A DNA stretch of 64,000 nt from Chiridota heheva. Its lineage: Eukaryota; Echinodermata; Holothuroidea; Apodida; Chiridotidae. Location: the NCBI GenBank assembly GCA_020152595.1, contig JAIGNY010001437.1, positions 3,163,501-3,227,500 on the forward strand, written 5' to 3'. The notes under the pieces are model-generated. The model made no database searches, was not told the DNA's origin, and saw only the letters and a list, made by a program, of their open reading frames with translations. The translations under genes and the position numbers were made by a program. Positions 1 through 10,780 of this stretch are shown here, in pieces; positions within the stretch are counted from its first letter, which is position 1; each line of letters begins with the position of its first letter.

Positions 1-93
1 GTAAATAATAATTACCATTACTAGATTTGTTTTACTACTTTCCTTACATATACAAATGTTTTTAAGCAACTCATCCACAGGATAAAAATAAAA

Positions 94-436
94 TAGATTA
101 AATAAAGACTGAGGAATCTGAGAACGTGACGTCACTACTAGTCTGATTTCAGTCTGTTCTACACAAATGATACAAACCTCTAAACATAAATATCTCTTTA
201 ACAGTCTCATACGATTTTTGAATGATTTCTTAATTGAAAGGTATCGTCCCATAAATACATTAGAATAGACTAAATAAAGACTGAGAAATCTGAGGATGTG
301 ACGTCACAACTAGTCTGATTTCAGTCTGTTCTACACAAATGATGCAAACTTTTAAACATAAATATCTCTTTAACAGTCTCATACAATTTTTGAATGATTT
401 CTTAATTGAAAGGCATCGTCCCATAAATACATTAAT
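94..436. repeat. 172-bp direct tandem duplication
   Basis: Two head-to-tail copies begin at about 94 and 266. They share the run from TAAATAAAGACTGAG through GTGACGTCAC and end in CGTCCCATAAATACATT. They differ by a few substitutions. A diverged single copy of the same family is at about 54165-54370. Confidence 0.85.
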
Positions 437-573
437 AAGTTAACGTACTGCTAACGCTCCGGTTTGTGTTTTTTCCTATTGATAGAAAGACATCTGGAAA
501 ATTGGAAAACGGAAATGACGTTAACAGCACGGCGGCGTTCACTTCTGAATTTATTCATGGGACGATACCTTAA
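406..573. mobile_element. Small inverted-repeat element (MITE-like)
   Basis: The left end AGGCATCGTCCCATAAATA (411-429) matches the reverse complement of the right end (552-570) at 17 of 19 positions. TTAA occurs on both sides (402-405 and 570-573). The related repeat at 54.2 kb runs across this point without the ~160-bp insert, so it looks like an empty site. There is no coding capacity. The exact ends are uncertain because TTGAA lies between the left TTAA and the inverted repeat. Confidence 0.45.
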
Positions 574-1962
574 CTATTTTATTTCTTTTGATTTCCTTTT
601 TCATAAAAGATGAACTTACTTGATCACTGAACTAATCCTTTATCAGTTTATACATATGTAGGACATTCTCCACTTTTAAGTGGGAAAAACTGCTTTGAAA
701 TTATTGATTTAAAGATACACATACAGTATTGCAAGGTTAAAACGTTGAGTTATGATCAAGGTTGATTTCATTCATTCTACATTCCGAAATCAGAATCTAT
801 GGCACAGACGCCCATTTCTTGTATTTCACTTTATTTTGACGCATGAAAATAGTTCAGATTTTCGTGTTATTAACGCAGTGGGGAGGTGGGGTAGTGGTAA
901 GACTCATTCTTGAGTTATTTTGATCAAATGAAAATTGTACAGGCTCCACTCCTTTCAGATGTTGCAGATGATTGTGTGTCTTAAACTTTGGCCTGATATC
1001 GTCAAATCGTGTAAGGTTAAAAACTAGAAAATGTGGTTACGAAAATCGTAAGCACTGTGTTCTTGGGCGTTATACCAGGGAAATGCGAAGGTTTTCTCGC
1101 AATGCCAATGCGGTTTATATCATGGAAGCATTTACGAGACTATGATAGGGATTTTAATTTCTGTGCCAACTTACAAACCGCAAGTTTCTTAAGTATAAAT
1201 CTTGTGATAAATGGGCAGGGAAGGGAAGGGGATTTATAGACATTTTGACACCTTTACATATATGTAGGTAGTAGATTGCAGTTCAAGTGATTTTGTATTA
1301 TTTTTTATTTTAGTATATTTACTGCACTTATCAACGTTTTGCAAACCAAATTCGAACAGAAGGATGAAATATGTTCTCTCGAGCCAGCTTGTATTAACAT
1401 CAGTCTACAAGTTCCTTTAAAAACATGTGAAATCTTCATTTCTCCGTCGCAATACGTTTAATTTGTGATTGTCGCAGGTCATGAGCTTATTCGTTCACTT
1501 AATTTAAAGCAAAAGTTCGCATGCCCTATGCGCTCCGTGAAATAACAATAAATAAGAATACGAGACATGCAATTTATGCAAATTTAGTTTGTACAACAGT
1601 CCAAGGATATCGGGAAGGCGTGGGTTAGTTAGTCTGATTTTCTGTAAGTTGTGGTAAAATCCTATAATCGCGGTAAATTTCTATATAAGAATTTTCTCTT
1701 TTTATCTTTTACTTTTGGTTTTATTCCGTTGTATTTTGGTATTTTAACTACTTTACTTTTTAAATCGGGGACTTTTAAGTACAAACTAAAACAATTCTGT
1801 TCAGAAAAGAGACTTATCTTTTGGGTTTTCCGAAGAGAGATTTCTGCACTGCTTGTAGGCCTACGTACGGTGTACTGCTGCGACGATGTACGTGCGAATA
1901 CTGGCCTGATTGTGCTGTTTTGCCGTTGAAGTAAAATTAACAAAAAACGTGCGCATAATTAG
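574..1962. other. No feature recognised
   Basis: AT-rich sequence with only short open frames that overlap on both strands and show no motif or codon bias. Part of 574-650 matches the dispersed repeat copy at 54.3 kb. Confidence 0.5.
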
Positions 1963-3412
1963 GTAGATCCTCATATTGATTGCGTATTTTTTATATTTTT
2001 TTTTGTACTTTACACTGTTCATTCCGATTTATTTAAGTGGTTTTATTGACCTTTGCTTATTTACAGTTTTATAGCATATTTTTCAGAATTTGGGGCTAGC
2101 TTTCGGATATTTTTTAATGTTATACTTTATCTAGGGATAGGACTAGGACTTAGGATTAGGATTAGGTTTTTAGGTTTAGAATAAGGTTTTAGGATAAGCG
2201 GGTTTAAGTAGATCCTCACATTGCTTGAGTATTTTTCTTTTTGTACTTTACACTGTTTATTTCAATTTATTTAATTGGTTTTATTGACCTTTGGTTTATT
2301 TACAGTTTTATAGCATATTTTTCTGAATTTGGGGCTAGCTTTCGGATATTTTTTAATGTTATAGTTTATTTAGAAATAGGACTAGGATTTAGGATTAGGA
2401 TTAGGATTTTAGGTTTAGAATTAGGTTTTAGGATAAGTGGGTTTAAGTAGGTCCTCATATTGCTTGCGTATTTTCCTTTTTTCTTTTTGTACTTTACACT
2501 GTTTATTCCGATTTATTCAATTGGTTTTATTGATCTTTGGGTTATTTACAGTTTTATAGCATATCTTTCTGAATTTGGGGCTAGCTTTCGGATATTTTTT
2601 AATGTTATAGTTTATTTAGGGATAGGACTAGGATTTAGGATTAGGATTAGGTTTTTAGGTTTAGAATTAGGTTTTAGGATAAGTGGGTTTAAGTAGATCC
2701 TCATATTGATTGCGTATTTTTCTTTTTTCTTTTTGTACTTTACACTGTTTATTCCGATTTATTTAAGTGGTTTTATTGACCTTTGCTTATTTACAGTTTT
2801 ATAGCATATTTTTCAGAATTTGGGGCTAGCTTTCGGATATTTTTTAATGTTATACTTTATCTAGGGATAGGACTAGGATTTAGGATTAGGATTAGGTTTT
2901 TAGGTTTAGAATAAGGTTTTAGGATAAGCGGGTTTAAGTAGATCCTCACATTGCTTGAGTATTTTTCTTTTTGTACTTTACACTGTTTATTTCAATTTAT
3001 TTAATTGGTTTTATTGACCTTTGGTTTATTTACAGTTTTATAGCATATTTTTCTGAATTTGGGGCTAGCTTTCGGATATTTTTTAATGTTATAGTTTATT
3101 TAGGGATAGGACTAGGATTTAGGATTAGGATTAGGTTTTAGGTTTATAATTAGGTTTTAGGATAAGTGGGTTTAAGTAGATCCTCATATTGATTGCGTAT
3201 TTTTTTTTTTTTTTTTTTGTACTTTACACTGTTTATTCCGATTTATTTAAGTGGTTTTATTGATCTTTGGGTTATTTACAGTTTTATAGCATATATTTCA
3301 GAATTTGGGGCTAGCTTTTGGATATTTTTTAATGTTATAGTTTATTTAGGGATAGGATTAGGATTTAGGATTAGGATTAGGTTTAGAATTAGGTTTTAGG
3401 ATAAGCGGGTTT
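1963..3412. repeat. Six ~242-bp monomers arranged as a 730-bp higher-order repeat
   Basis: Monomers start at the GTAGATCCTCA-type boundary at about 1963, 2208, 2447, 2693, 2938 and 3176. Monomers 1 and 4, 2 and 5, and 3 and 6 are closest to each other and lie 729-730 bp apart, so a trimer has been duplicated. Each monomer has a T-rich start, a GGGGCTAGCTTT core and a tail of TTAGG-like tracts. The short open frames inside merely repeat with the monomer and are not taken as genes. Confidence 0.9.
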
Positions 3413-3735
3413 AGGATTAGGGTTTAGGTTTAGGATTATGTTTATATTTTTAGAATTAGGGGTTAGGAGTAGCTTTTAGAATTAGGGATTATAAATAGGG
3501 TTGTGTTTTTAAGATTATGTTTTAGGATTATGTTTTAGGATTAGGATTTAGGCTTAGGATTAGGTTTTTAAGTTTTGGTTTAGGATTAGAGTTTAGGATT
3601 ATGATTAGGTTTTTAGGATTAGGTTTTAGGGATTAGGATTTAGGATAAGGTTGTAGGATTAGGGTTTTAGGATTAAGGTATAGGCTTAGGATTAGGTTTC
3701 AGGGTTAGGTTTTAGGATTAGGTTTTAGATTCATT
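3340..3735 (+). repeat. Degenerate telomere-like (TTAGG/TTTAGG) tract
   Basis: Roughly 390 bp of irregular GGATTAGG, GGTTTAGG and GGATTATG words follow on from the tail of the last monomer. Pure TTAGGG hexamers are rare. This is compatible with a decayed interstitial telomere-like tract or with independent expansion of the monomer tail. Confidence 0.65.
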
Positions 3736-5270
3736 AGAAATATAATACATCATGAAATTAATTCCTATATAGCGATTTACCGCTACACTATAGGATTTTC
3801 CCGTTATATTTCTATCTCTTGTCATTTAGAGTTATATTTAATATTAATCATAGAGGATCAGAAATCTGATATATTGTTTAAGTAATAGCTAGAGAAATCA
3901 GGTCAAAGGTATAGGCCGCCATAAAAAATGAAAATGGTGCATAAATTGGTTATCATAATAGAAGTTATTACACCCTTTTGAGGGGAGGGGGTGAGGGGGA
4001 GGGAATTACAAATTTACTGACGAAAGAGTTCGACGCTACCGACAAAAATATATTCCACGCTCAGGGCCCTCATAACGTCAACATTTTTGAAAAGCAAACA
4101 AAAAAGGTCATCGGTCCAAAAATCGCAGAACGAGTGTAGTGTCATAATATCTATTTTTTTAATCTGTTTGGTAAAGTTTTCATTGTCTTTACTGACGCAG
4201 ATCTTGATTTACCGACATGTCTTCAATTTATCGACATCTTTACCGAAAGTGGGAGAGATTGGAGTGGGGAAGGGTAACACCCCCACACTCCCGGTATTTA
4301 CACCCTTGCCAAAGTTGGATTTGGAAGAACGTACCCGTAGGAGGGCGTGGCAAATGATGAACAAAGACATAAATGTATTATGGGTTATTTTGATGTTGTA
4401 TTATTATATAAGCATATAGGTTATTTAGTGATGAGATTGATATCTTATTCGAGTATTGAATCTTAAATGAGTGGTGGGCGAAATACACATTATGCAAATG
4501 ATTTGAACTGAAATACTATGCAAATAAATTGGTTATTAAGCACTAATTAAAGCTCAGTGATGTCCGTTCTGTCTTTACACAGGGTTTACTTCTTGCGTTG
4601 CGGATACAAGCATGTAACGTCCTACCATCAGACCATGCCTACTGTCCTAACTTGTTATGCATTCCCTTTGTGTTTCAGGGTCAGGTCAGTTTTGTGGAAT
4701 GTTTTGATTGGTTCTTAGGTCTTTGCTGTTTATTCAGTTTGTGCATTGGCCACATGTACATGTGCAATCTTCTCTCATTTCTGGCTGCAGGAAAATAGGG
4801 AGAACATTTTTGATTTATGGAGCTAAGCATTTCGCCAGCTACGTATTTCTACTCCAACTAAGTTACTTTACTTTATCTAAGTGCCTTTATAGTCTCTATG
4901 TTCCTTTACTTCAACTAAGTACTTTTGCTTTATCTACCAGCTCCCTTTGCTTTCTCTGAGTGCCTTTGCTATGTACTTATAGTCATCACGTCGGGTCAAC
5001 ACATTGTAACACAGAAATAAGGTTTCTTATACATCCAGCCAACGGAATATGCATCTTTGGGTCGGAAGCAATGAAAAGCTCTGGTCCAGCTCCGAGTATA
5101 TATAAAAAGTGCGACTTTATTAAGTCATGAGATATTTACATCCACACATAAAAAAACTCCCTCAGAGAAAACAATTATTACATAAAACACACGTGTCCGT
5201 TTCACGGTACAGTTTTACAGTTAAAAATACTATGTCCTCTTGCTGACGAATATAAGTGTTACTAACTTAG
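3736..5270. other. No gene recognised
   Basis: There is a G-rich stretch near 3979-4005. At 4850-4975 a degenerate repetition of ACTTTGCTTTATCTA-like words occurs. Open frames are short and lack recognisable motifs. Confidence 0.45.
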
Positions 5271-5274
5271 GCAT

Positions 5275-5400
5275 ACTTGCAAGGTTTTACACATTTATGA
5301 GCCTTCTCACTGAACCTGTGATGATACCAACATAAACTGGAGTCAGACGATTTTTATATATCACGGCTCCTGGAATTGCCTCTTGTGGAAAAACGATTTC
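5275..5400 (-). pseudogene. Gypsy/CsRn1-like Gag zinc-knuckle fragment (copy 1)
   Basis: The minus strand matches the segments at 8404-8520 and 14470-14580. All three share a block that reads as CW(Y/D)..HRFGEKAH in the better copies. This resembles the CHCC-type Gag motif of the CsRn1 clade of Gypsy elements. The present copy is only about 120 bp long, is shifted out of frame, and joins unrelated AT-rich DNA on its left. It is a fossil with no coding capacity. Confidence 0.55.
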
Positions 5401-5880
5401 GGCGCCTCGAGCGACGTCTCATGTCTTTATCATACCGTGCACTTTTGCCTTGTGATTCTATTACCTTTGCAAGTTATTGTATATACTGTATATACATCAA
5501 TCATATGTACCATACGTCATCTACAGTATCAACGCATTGTGTGTGCCCTAGCTAACTCAACTGCATGGTATACGTTACTTATTAATGCATTCATTAGGTC
5601 CCATGCTCTGGCTACGGCATTACTGCCTATGGTAAAGCCAATGCATATTATTTACCTAATTATTCACTGGGTATCTTCTGTCCAGCACATGAGCATCACC
5701 TGCCCTGCCGATCATGCGGTAGACTTTTCTGCTCATTCACTCATTCGGTCTATCGAACAAACAGCAACACATTCCTAACACATTTGGAATGTTCCTAACT
5801 CACTTGGATTGTTGCTGTAGTTATGTTGGTGTATCCTATAAACCAGCTACCCCGAGTGCAGGCATATTCATTGTATGGTG
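5401..5880 (+). other. Possible body of a plus-strand LTR
   Basis: This lies directly upstream of the duplicated LTR end and primer-binding site. It contains TATA-rich sequence near 5485-5500. A 131-codon open frame at 5383-5778 has no recognisable domain. The LTR 5' end was not found, so this call is contextual only. Confidence 0.3.
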
Positions 5881-6046
5881 GCGTGTTCTTACACTAATAC
5901 GCACGCTTTGGCTATTCCCTTAGGTTACGCTTGTATTCAGGGTGATCCTCATGTCTTTTTATCTACAGGTCCCCCATGGTGACAGCAGCTTTCTGGGCCA
6001 CACCACGTCTTTCAAACAGGTGGACTATAAGGTACAGTCTCTACAT

Positions 6047-6062
6047 TGGTGACCCGACGTGA
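6047..6062 (+). promoter_or_regulatory. Primer-binding site, tRNA-Trp type (copy 1)
   Basis: TGGTGACCCGACGTGA matches the complement of an animal tRNA-Trp 3' end (including CCA) apart from one missing C. CsRn1-type Gypsy elements are known to use tRNA-Trp. The assignment rests on my knowledge of the tRNA sequence. Confidence 0.6.
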
Positions 6063-6291
6063 GACAACAGCAGCTTGCTGGGCCATACCACGTCACGTAA
6101 CGTGTTCTTTTACTAGCACACACGCTTTGCCTATTTACTTAAGTTACGCTTGTATTCATAGGAATCCTCATGTGTTTTCATTTACAGGTCTCCCAGGGTG
6201 TCAATAGCTTGCAGGGCCATACCACGTCATCCAAACCGGTGGATTATAAGGTTAGTCCCAAACCGGTGGACTACAAGGTTAGTCCCCACAT

Positions 6292-6307
6292 TGGTGACCC
6301 GACGTGA
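6292..6307 (+). promoter_or_regulatory. Primer-binding site, tRNA-Trp type (copy 2)
   Basis: Same 16 bases as the site 245 bp upstream, again just after an LTR-like CA end. The 60-70 bases after it could be the leader of a plus-strand element; they then run into the truncated minus-strand pol described next. Confidence 0.6.
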
Positions 6308-6428
6308 TTCTTTAGGTGACGTGGTATTTCTGGCCGCTTCGCTTGTGACCTAGCGGGTAGCTATTATGGCGATAAAGCTTCGTTCTTTGGCACGCTAAAC
6401 AAGTTTGATCCAATTGTTAACATCCTTC

Positions 6429-6621
6429 TTAATATCTGGCCAAAAAAACGTTGTAGAATAAGGCGCTGAGTAGCACGTGAACCAGGATGAGAAAGTGATC
6501 TAATGAAGTAACAACTTGTCGTCTAAATGTTCTTGGCGCTATTGGTCTGGCATGACCAGTGGAGACATCACAAACTATATTTCTATCTGCAAATGGTAGA
6601 GAAATATTTTCAAGCTTTAAA

Positions 6622-6663
<42 letters not shown>

Positions 6664-7361
6664 TTGCGTAGGCTTGATTGCTCTTTATTATCCTTTTGCT
6701 TGAAAACGATGTTACTCAAATCTACAGCTACACAGGCTGAAATTGCTTGAACATTGCGAGACGATGCATTCGCGACTACATTCTCTTTGCCTTTAATATG
6801 TCTATCAGTAGAGAACTGGGATGTAATTCTAACTGACAAATCTCCTGGCGAATATCTGTCGGATTTTGCTGATAAACCATATGTTAACGGCTCATGATCA
6901 GTGAGGATATGAAAAACACGCCCTTCAAGATGATGTCGGAAATGACGAATAGCAAGGTAAATTGCAAGTAACTCGCGACCGACAATGACCGAATGCACTA
7001 TAACGGGTTTCCGCCGCTTGTAAACTCCTGGAAAAGAAAGCTGTTTGTATGGTTGTTTTCGACAAAGTGCTAAAGTACACCGCCTACTGCATGCAAAATC
7101 TGAGGCGTTAACGACTAACTTCAATAGAACATCTAAAACTGGATAAAACAACATTGTAGAAGTAGCTAAAGCTTGCTTTAAGTCTTGAATAACTTGTAAT
7201 TGAATATCGTCTAGCTGAATTGCTTTGTTTTTTACTTTACCTGACAGCATGCCAGTGAGAGGTTTTGCAATGTGTGCACAAGATGGAATAAATCGACGAT
7301 AAAAGCTCACCAAGCCTAAGAATTTGCGAAATTGCTGCACTGCGAAGCCTTTGTCGGGCAA
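6429..7361 (-). pseudogene. Gypsy RT thumb, RNase H and integrase N-terminus
   Basis: The 310-codon frame starts with QQFRKFLGLVSFYRRFIP (RT connection), then LVVNASDFA, GRELLAIYLAIRHFRHHLEG and FHILTDHEPLTYGL (RNase H), then HIKGKENVVANASSRN. In the RNase H start, N replaces the residue before the usual ASD block; in the last motif N replaces the usual D of ADALSR. A run of 14 or so serines comes from a (GAT)n microsatellite. The end carries integrase HHCC remnants; after a frameshift, WPDIKKDVNNWIK continues to about 6370. Confidence 0.85.
6622..6662. repeat. (GAT)n microsatellite inside Gypsy pol
   Basis: About 13 perfect GAT units, read as serines on the minus pol frame and aspartates on plus. 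It expanded after the element died, or it was tolerated between RNase H and integrase. Confidence 0.95.
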
Positions 7362-7984
7362 TGGATTTACTCCATTTTTGCAATATTGTGATCCAAATAT
7401 TATAGTGAGTCAACACAGAAAATGCATTTTTCTTGGCTAATAACCACTCCATATTGTTCTAATCGAAGGTAAAGTTCTTGTAGATGTACATAATGCTCTG
7501 CTGGACTTGAACTGCCATCAACAAGTCGTCGATATATGCAAAAACAAAAGGCAGCCCACGCAAAACTTGGTCTATGAAACGCTGAAAGGTTTGGGCTGCA
7601 TTTTTTAGGCCAAAAGGCATTCTTATGAACTCAAAAAGCCCAAATGCAGTAGTAATGGCAGTCTTAGCACGTCACCAGGTTCAACTGGAAGTTGATGGTA
7701 GGCGCGAGTAAGATCAATCTTAGAGAAAACAGTCTTTCCACTCAAATAAGGTGCGAAATCATGAATAGTGGAATAGGGTAACAATCTGAAATGGTGGCGT
7801 TATTTAAGGCTCTATAATCTCCGCAAGGACGCGTCTCCAGTTTTTTTTTGGCACCATGTGTAATGGTGACGAACAAATGCTTTGTAATCGACAAATAATG
7901 GCTAGTTGTAACATATGCTCAAATTCCGCCATGTCCGCTTTCGCTACTTTTAAGTCGATTAGGTGCTAAACGACAAGGACGACA
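7362..7984 (-). pseudogene. Gypsy reverse transcriptase, degenerate
   Basis: The minus strand shows the ordered RT blocks in shifting frames: GDYRALNN, YPIP, FSKIDL, then MPFGLKNAAQTFQRF and the catalytic box AYIDDLL at about 7525-7536. The block that normally reads FLGH near 7400 is also recognisable. Several single-base shifts separate the blocks, so no long frame survives. The family enzyme copies the element RNA into DNA. YIDD is a normal variant of the YXDD box for Gypsy elements. Confidence 0.8.
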
Positions 7985-8525
7985 AGAAAGAGTTGGTCCG
8001 TGTGTAATAATATGGTGAGTCACCGTATGCTTGACATTTGCTTCGTTATAATTCAAATACTTAAAAAGGTCTGCACCTAAAATTGGTCTAGGCACATTGG
8101 CTAAAACAAAAATCCATGCGAAAGCTCTGCGAAGACCAACATTGAATCTTAAAGACCGCACTCCGTATGTAGAGATAAGGGCCTTTATTTACAGATTGTA
8201 AAGAAAGGAGTTACAAGAAGACGCTTGTCTTTGTCAGAAAAGACGCTTGTCTTTGTCAGAAAAGACGCTTACTTCTGCTCCTGTATCAACAAGAAAACGT
8301 AGCTCTGTAACTCGATCTGTAACAAAGAAAAGGCGACTTTGGTCCCTGCCGTCCGACGATGTCGCCGCTAGCCGTCGGCTTGGTCTTTTCAATAATTTTG
8401 TCTAGCTGAACGAAAAGACACTTGCAAAGTTTTACACATTCTATGAGCCTTCTCACCGAACCTGTGATAATACCAACAAAAACCGGAGACAGGACGATTT
8501 TGATCTATCACAGTTGGACCTAGCT
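7985..8525 (-). pseudogene. Gypsy Gag CHCC motif and aspartic protease
   Basis: At 8525-8404 the minus strand encodes the CW..HRFGEKAH Gag block. At 8290-8264 it encodes VDTGAEVSV, the retroviral-type aspartic protease active site (DTG). Further on, around 8160-8060, come GLRRAFAWIFVLANV and PRPILGAD, the usual protease C-terminal block of this clade. A 22-bp segment near 8224-8264 is repeated in tandem and disturbs the frame after the active site. The protease would process the Gag-Pol polyprotein in the particle; here it is dead. The same region exists in opposite orientation at 14.5-15.1 kb. Confidence 0.8.
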
Positions 8526-8738
8526 GTCAAATTAATCATTTTATTCACACAGCTAACAGGGAAACACAATATTGGAATTATTCCTCGATCTCTTTTACCT
8601 TTGTCCGTAAGAAGTAAAAAAAAAGGAAGCGTTCTGGTCGTTATTCCGTTACTTTACGGAATGACTTTTCACACTATGTATAATGGCCTCCATGCTGTAA
8701 GTTCATTGAGAAACGTTAGTTTTAGCTTCAGAAAAGTG

Positions 8739-9057
<319 letters not shown>

Positions 9058-9255
9058 TGTTATTATTTTATACCGATTATTATAGTGCTAAAATTCATGA
9101 TAAAAAAATGCTTATAAGCACTGTACATGAAATATAATATAAATTAATATAATTAGAAGTTATAATCCATATGCTAACTTGAATAGATGTGTTTTTGATC
9201 AAGATTTTAAAATGTTTAAATCTGAACAGTCTCGGACATCACTTGGAAGGTTGTT

Positions 9256-9927
9256 TCAGAGTGCTGATGCTATTGTTCTAAAAGATTTGTCACTATACCT
9301 GACACTTTTTCTTCGTGGTACCACGAGACTTGAAGATCTACATGACCTGAGTGCACGCGCTGGAGTATACAGTTTAAACATATTTGTTATATAACAAGGT
9401 GATAAGCCACATAGTGCTCTGAAAGTGTGCACGACGACCTTGTACCTAATACGGTAACCCACGGGAAGCCAGTGGAGCTCCGTCAGCACAGGCGTAATGT
9501 GTTCAGATCTTCTTGTGCGAGTGATTACTCGGGCCGCTGTGTTCTGAACACGCTGCAGTTTGCCGGTTAAAGAATCTGTTACACCACACAGTAGCGCATT
9601 ACAGTAGTCAAGTCGCGAAGTAATCAAATTGTGCACTAAAGATTTGGTGGCTTCTGTATTCAGCAATGGGCGTATCCGTCCGATGTTCCTGATGGTTGCA
9701 TAGCAAGACCGGCTGACTTGGTTGACATGCTTTTTCATGGACATATCACTGTCAAATACAACACCAAGGTTCCTCACAGACGTAGTAGGTGTTATTCTGT
9801 CACTTCCAAAATTAACAGCCACATCCAATTTATACCGGCTCCACTTTGTGCTAAACAGCATCACTTTTGTCTTATCACAGTTTAACTTTAACTTGTTATT
9901 TACCATCCATTGCTCTATATCACACAA
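9256..9927 (-). pseudogene. LINE ORF2: RT thumb and C-terminal domain
   Basis: A 223-codon frame contains NNKLKLNCDKTKVMLF, VRNLGVVFDSDMSMKKHV, SRLDYCNALLCGV, KLQRVQNTAARVI, ITPVLTELHWLPVGYRI and ALRSCRSSSLVVP. This is the conserved C-terminal half of L2/CR1 RT. It ends at ASAL where family members usually go on with a short WNxLP block. It is one frame off the YADD part. Confidence 0.88.
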
Positions 9928-10776
9928 ACATGTCTCTAATTTGCGAATGTTGCTATTCTGGTCTGCAACAAATATACCTGCGTATCATCAGCGTATATGT
10001 GATAGGCCAGCTTATGCTTATTGATAAGGCTCCCCGTTGGCTTTGTGTACATAGTGTAAAACTTGGGGCCTAAAACAGACCCTCGGGGTACGCCAAAGTC
10101 CAAGGCAGTTGGCCTAGAGGCATGACCATTGATAATAACAGTCTGATGCCGATCACTGAGATATCATGATATTTACTTCAGGGAAGTTCCTTTGATATCA
10201 TACATGTTTTCAAAACGTTGAAGTAGTACCTGGTGACCTATCGTATCGAACGCTGCTGACAAGTCCAACAACACCAGCAGCGCTACATTACCCCTATCTA
10301 ACTCATACTTTATATCAGCCTGTACTTTCAAAAGTGCTGTTTTGGTTGAACAGAACTTTGTGTATGCGCGCTGGAAAGGCTCGCACAAATCATTGTCCTT
10401 TAGATAGGCATCGAATCTAATTGCTGCCAATTTCTCCACTACTTTTGATAGGAAGCTCAGATTGGACACAGGACGGTAGTTCTTAAAATTGTCCTGGTCG
10501 AGCCCCTCATTCTTTAACAGATGTATAATGTGTGCGGATTTCAGTACTGGTGGTACTTCACTATTAATGAGAGAGAGATTGACTATATTTGTAATAGCAG
10601 GAAGTAAAGGTTCCAAACACACCTTCAGCAGCCAAGTTGGTAGCAGATCTAAGGCACAAGATTTACTAGGTGATGCCTAGATGATCTTCCTAAGCTCATC
10701 CTGCGATGCTGGCACCGGTTCCAGCAGCCTAACAGTAGTCTGCTCTTCTTCAGAAGGGTCCGGTAGTGGTCGGTAG
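9928..10776 (-). pseudogene. LINE ORF2: reverse transcriptase core
   Basis: From the LTR junction the frame reads PLPDPSEEEQ, then KSCALDLLPTWLLK, NYRPVSNLSFLSKVVEKL, LLDLSAAFDTI (first catalytic Asp), GVPRGSVLGP and the catalytic YADDTQ near 9979-10000. These are RT blocks 0 to 5 of CR1/L2 elements in order. An in-frame TAG (10677-10679) and stops near 10173 break it. A one-base shift near 9955 joins it to the C-terminal part. Confidence 0.9.
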
Positions 10777-10780
10777 GTAT

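Larger units (their letters stand above)
5882..6307 (+). repeat. Tandemly duplicated 3' end of an LTR, each copy followed by a primer-binding site
   Basis: Two copies about 219 bp apart (5882-6062 and 6101-6307) share CGTGTTCTT, GGTTACGCTTGTATTCA, ACCACGTC and GTGGACTA(T/C)AAGGT. Each ends in ACATTGGTGACCCGACGTGA. A 26-bp subunit containing AAACCGGTGGA is itself doubled at about 6233-6285 in the second copy. The end in CA before TTGG is as expected for an LTR terminus. Confidence 0.7.
6362..8525 (-). mobile_element. Truncated Gypsy (CsRn1-like) retrotransposon
   Basis: Reading the minus strand from 8525 downward gives Gag CHCC motif, protease, reverse transcriptase, RNase H and the start of integrase in the usual Gypsy order. 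The copy lacks both its LTRs and most of integrase, and it is broken by frameshifts and stops. On its low-coordinate side it abuts an LTR end and primer site on the opposite strand, so the junction near 6310-6360 is a rearrangement or a nested insertion. Confidence 0.85.

Noticed and set aside
5383..5778. 131-codon plus-strand frame as a host gene
   Set aside because: No recognised domain or splice signals, and it lies just upstream of an LTR end and primer site, so it is more likely LTR sequence.
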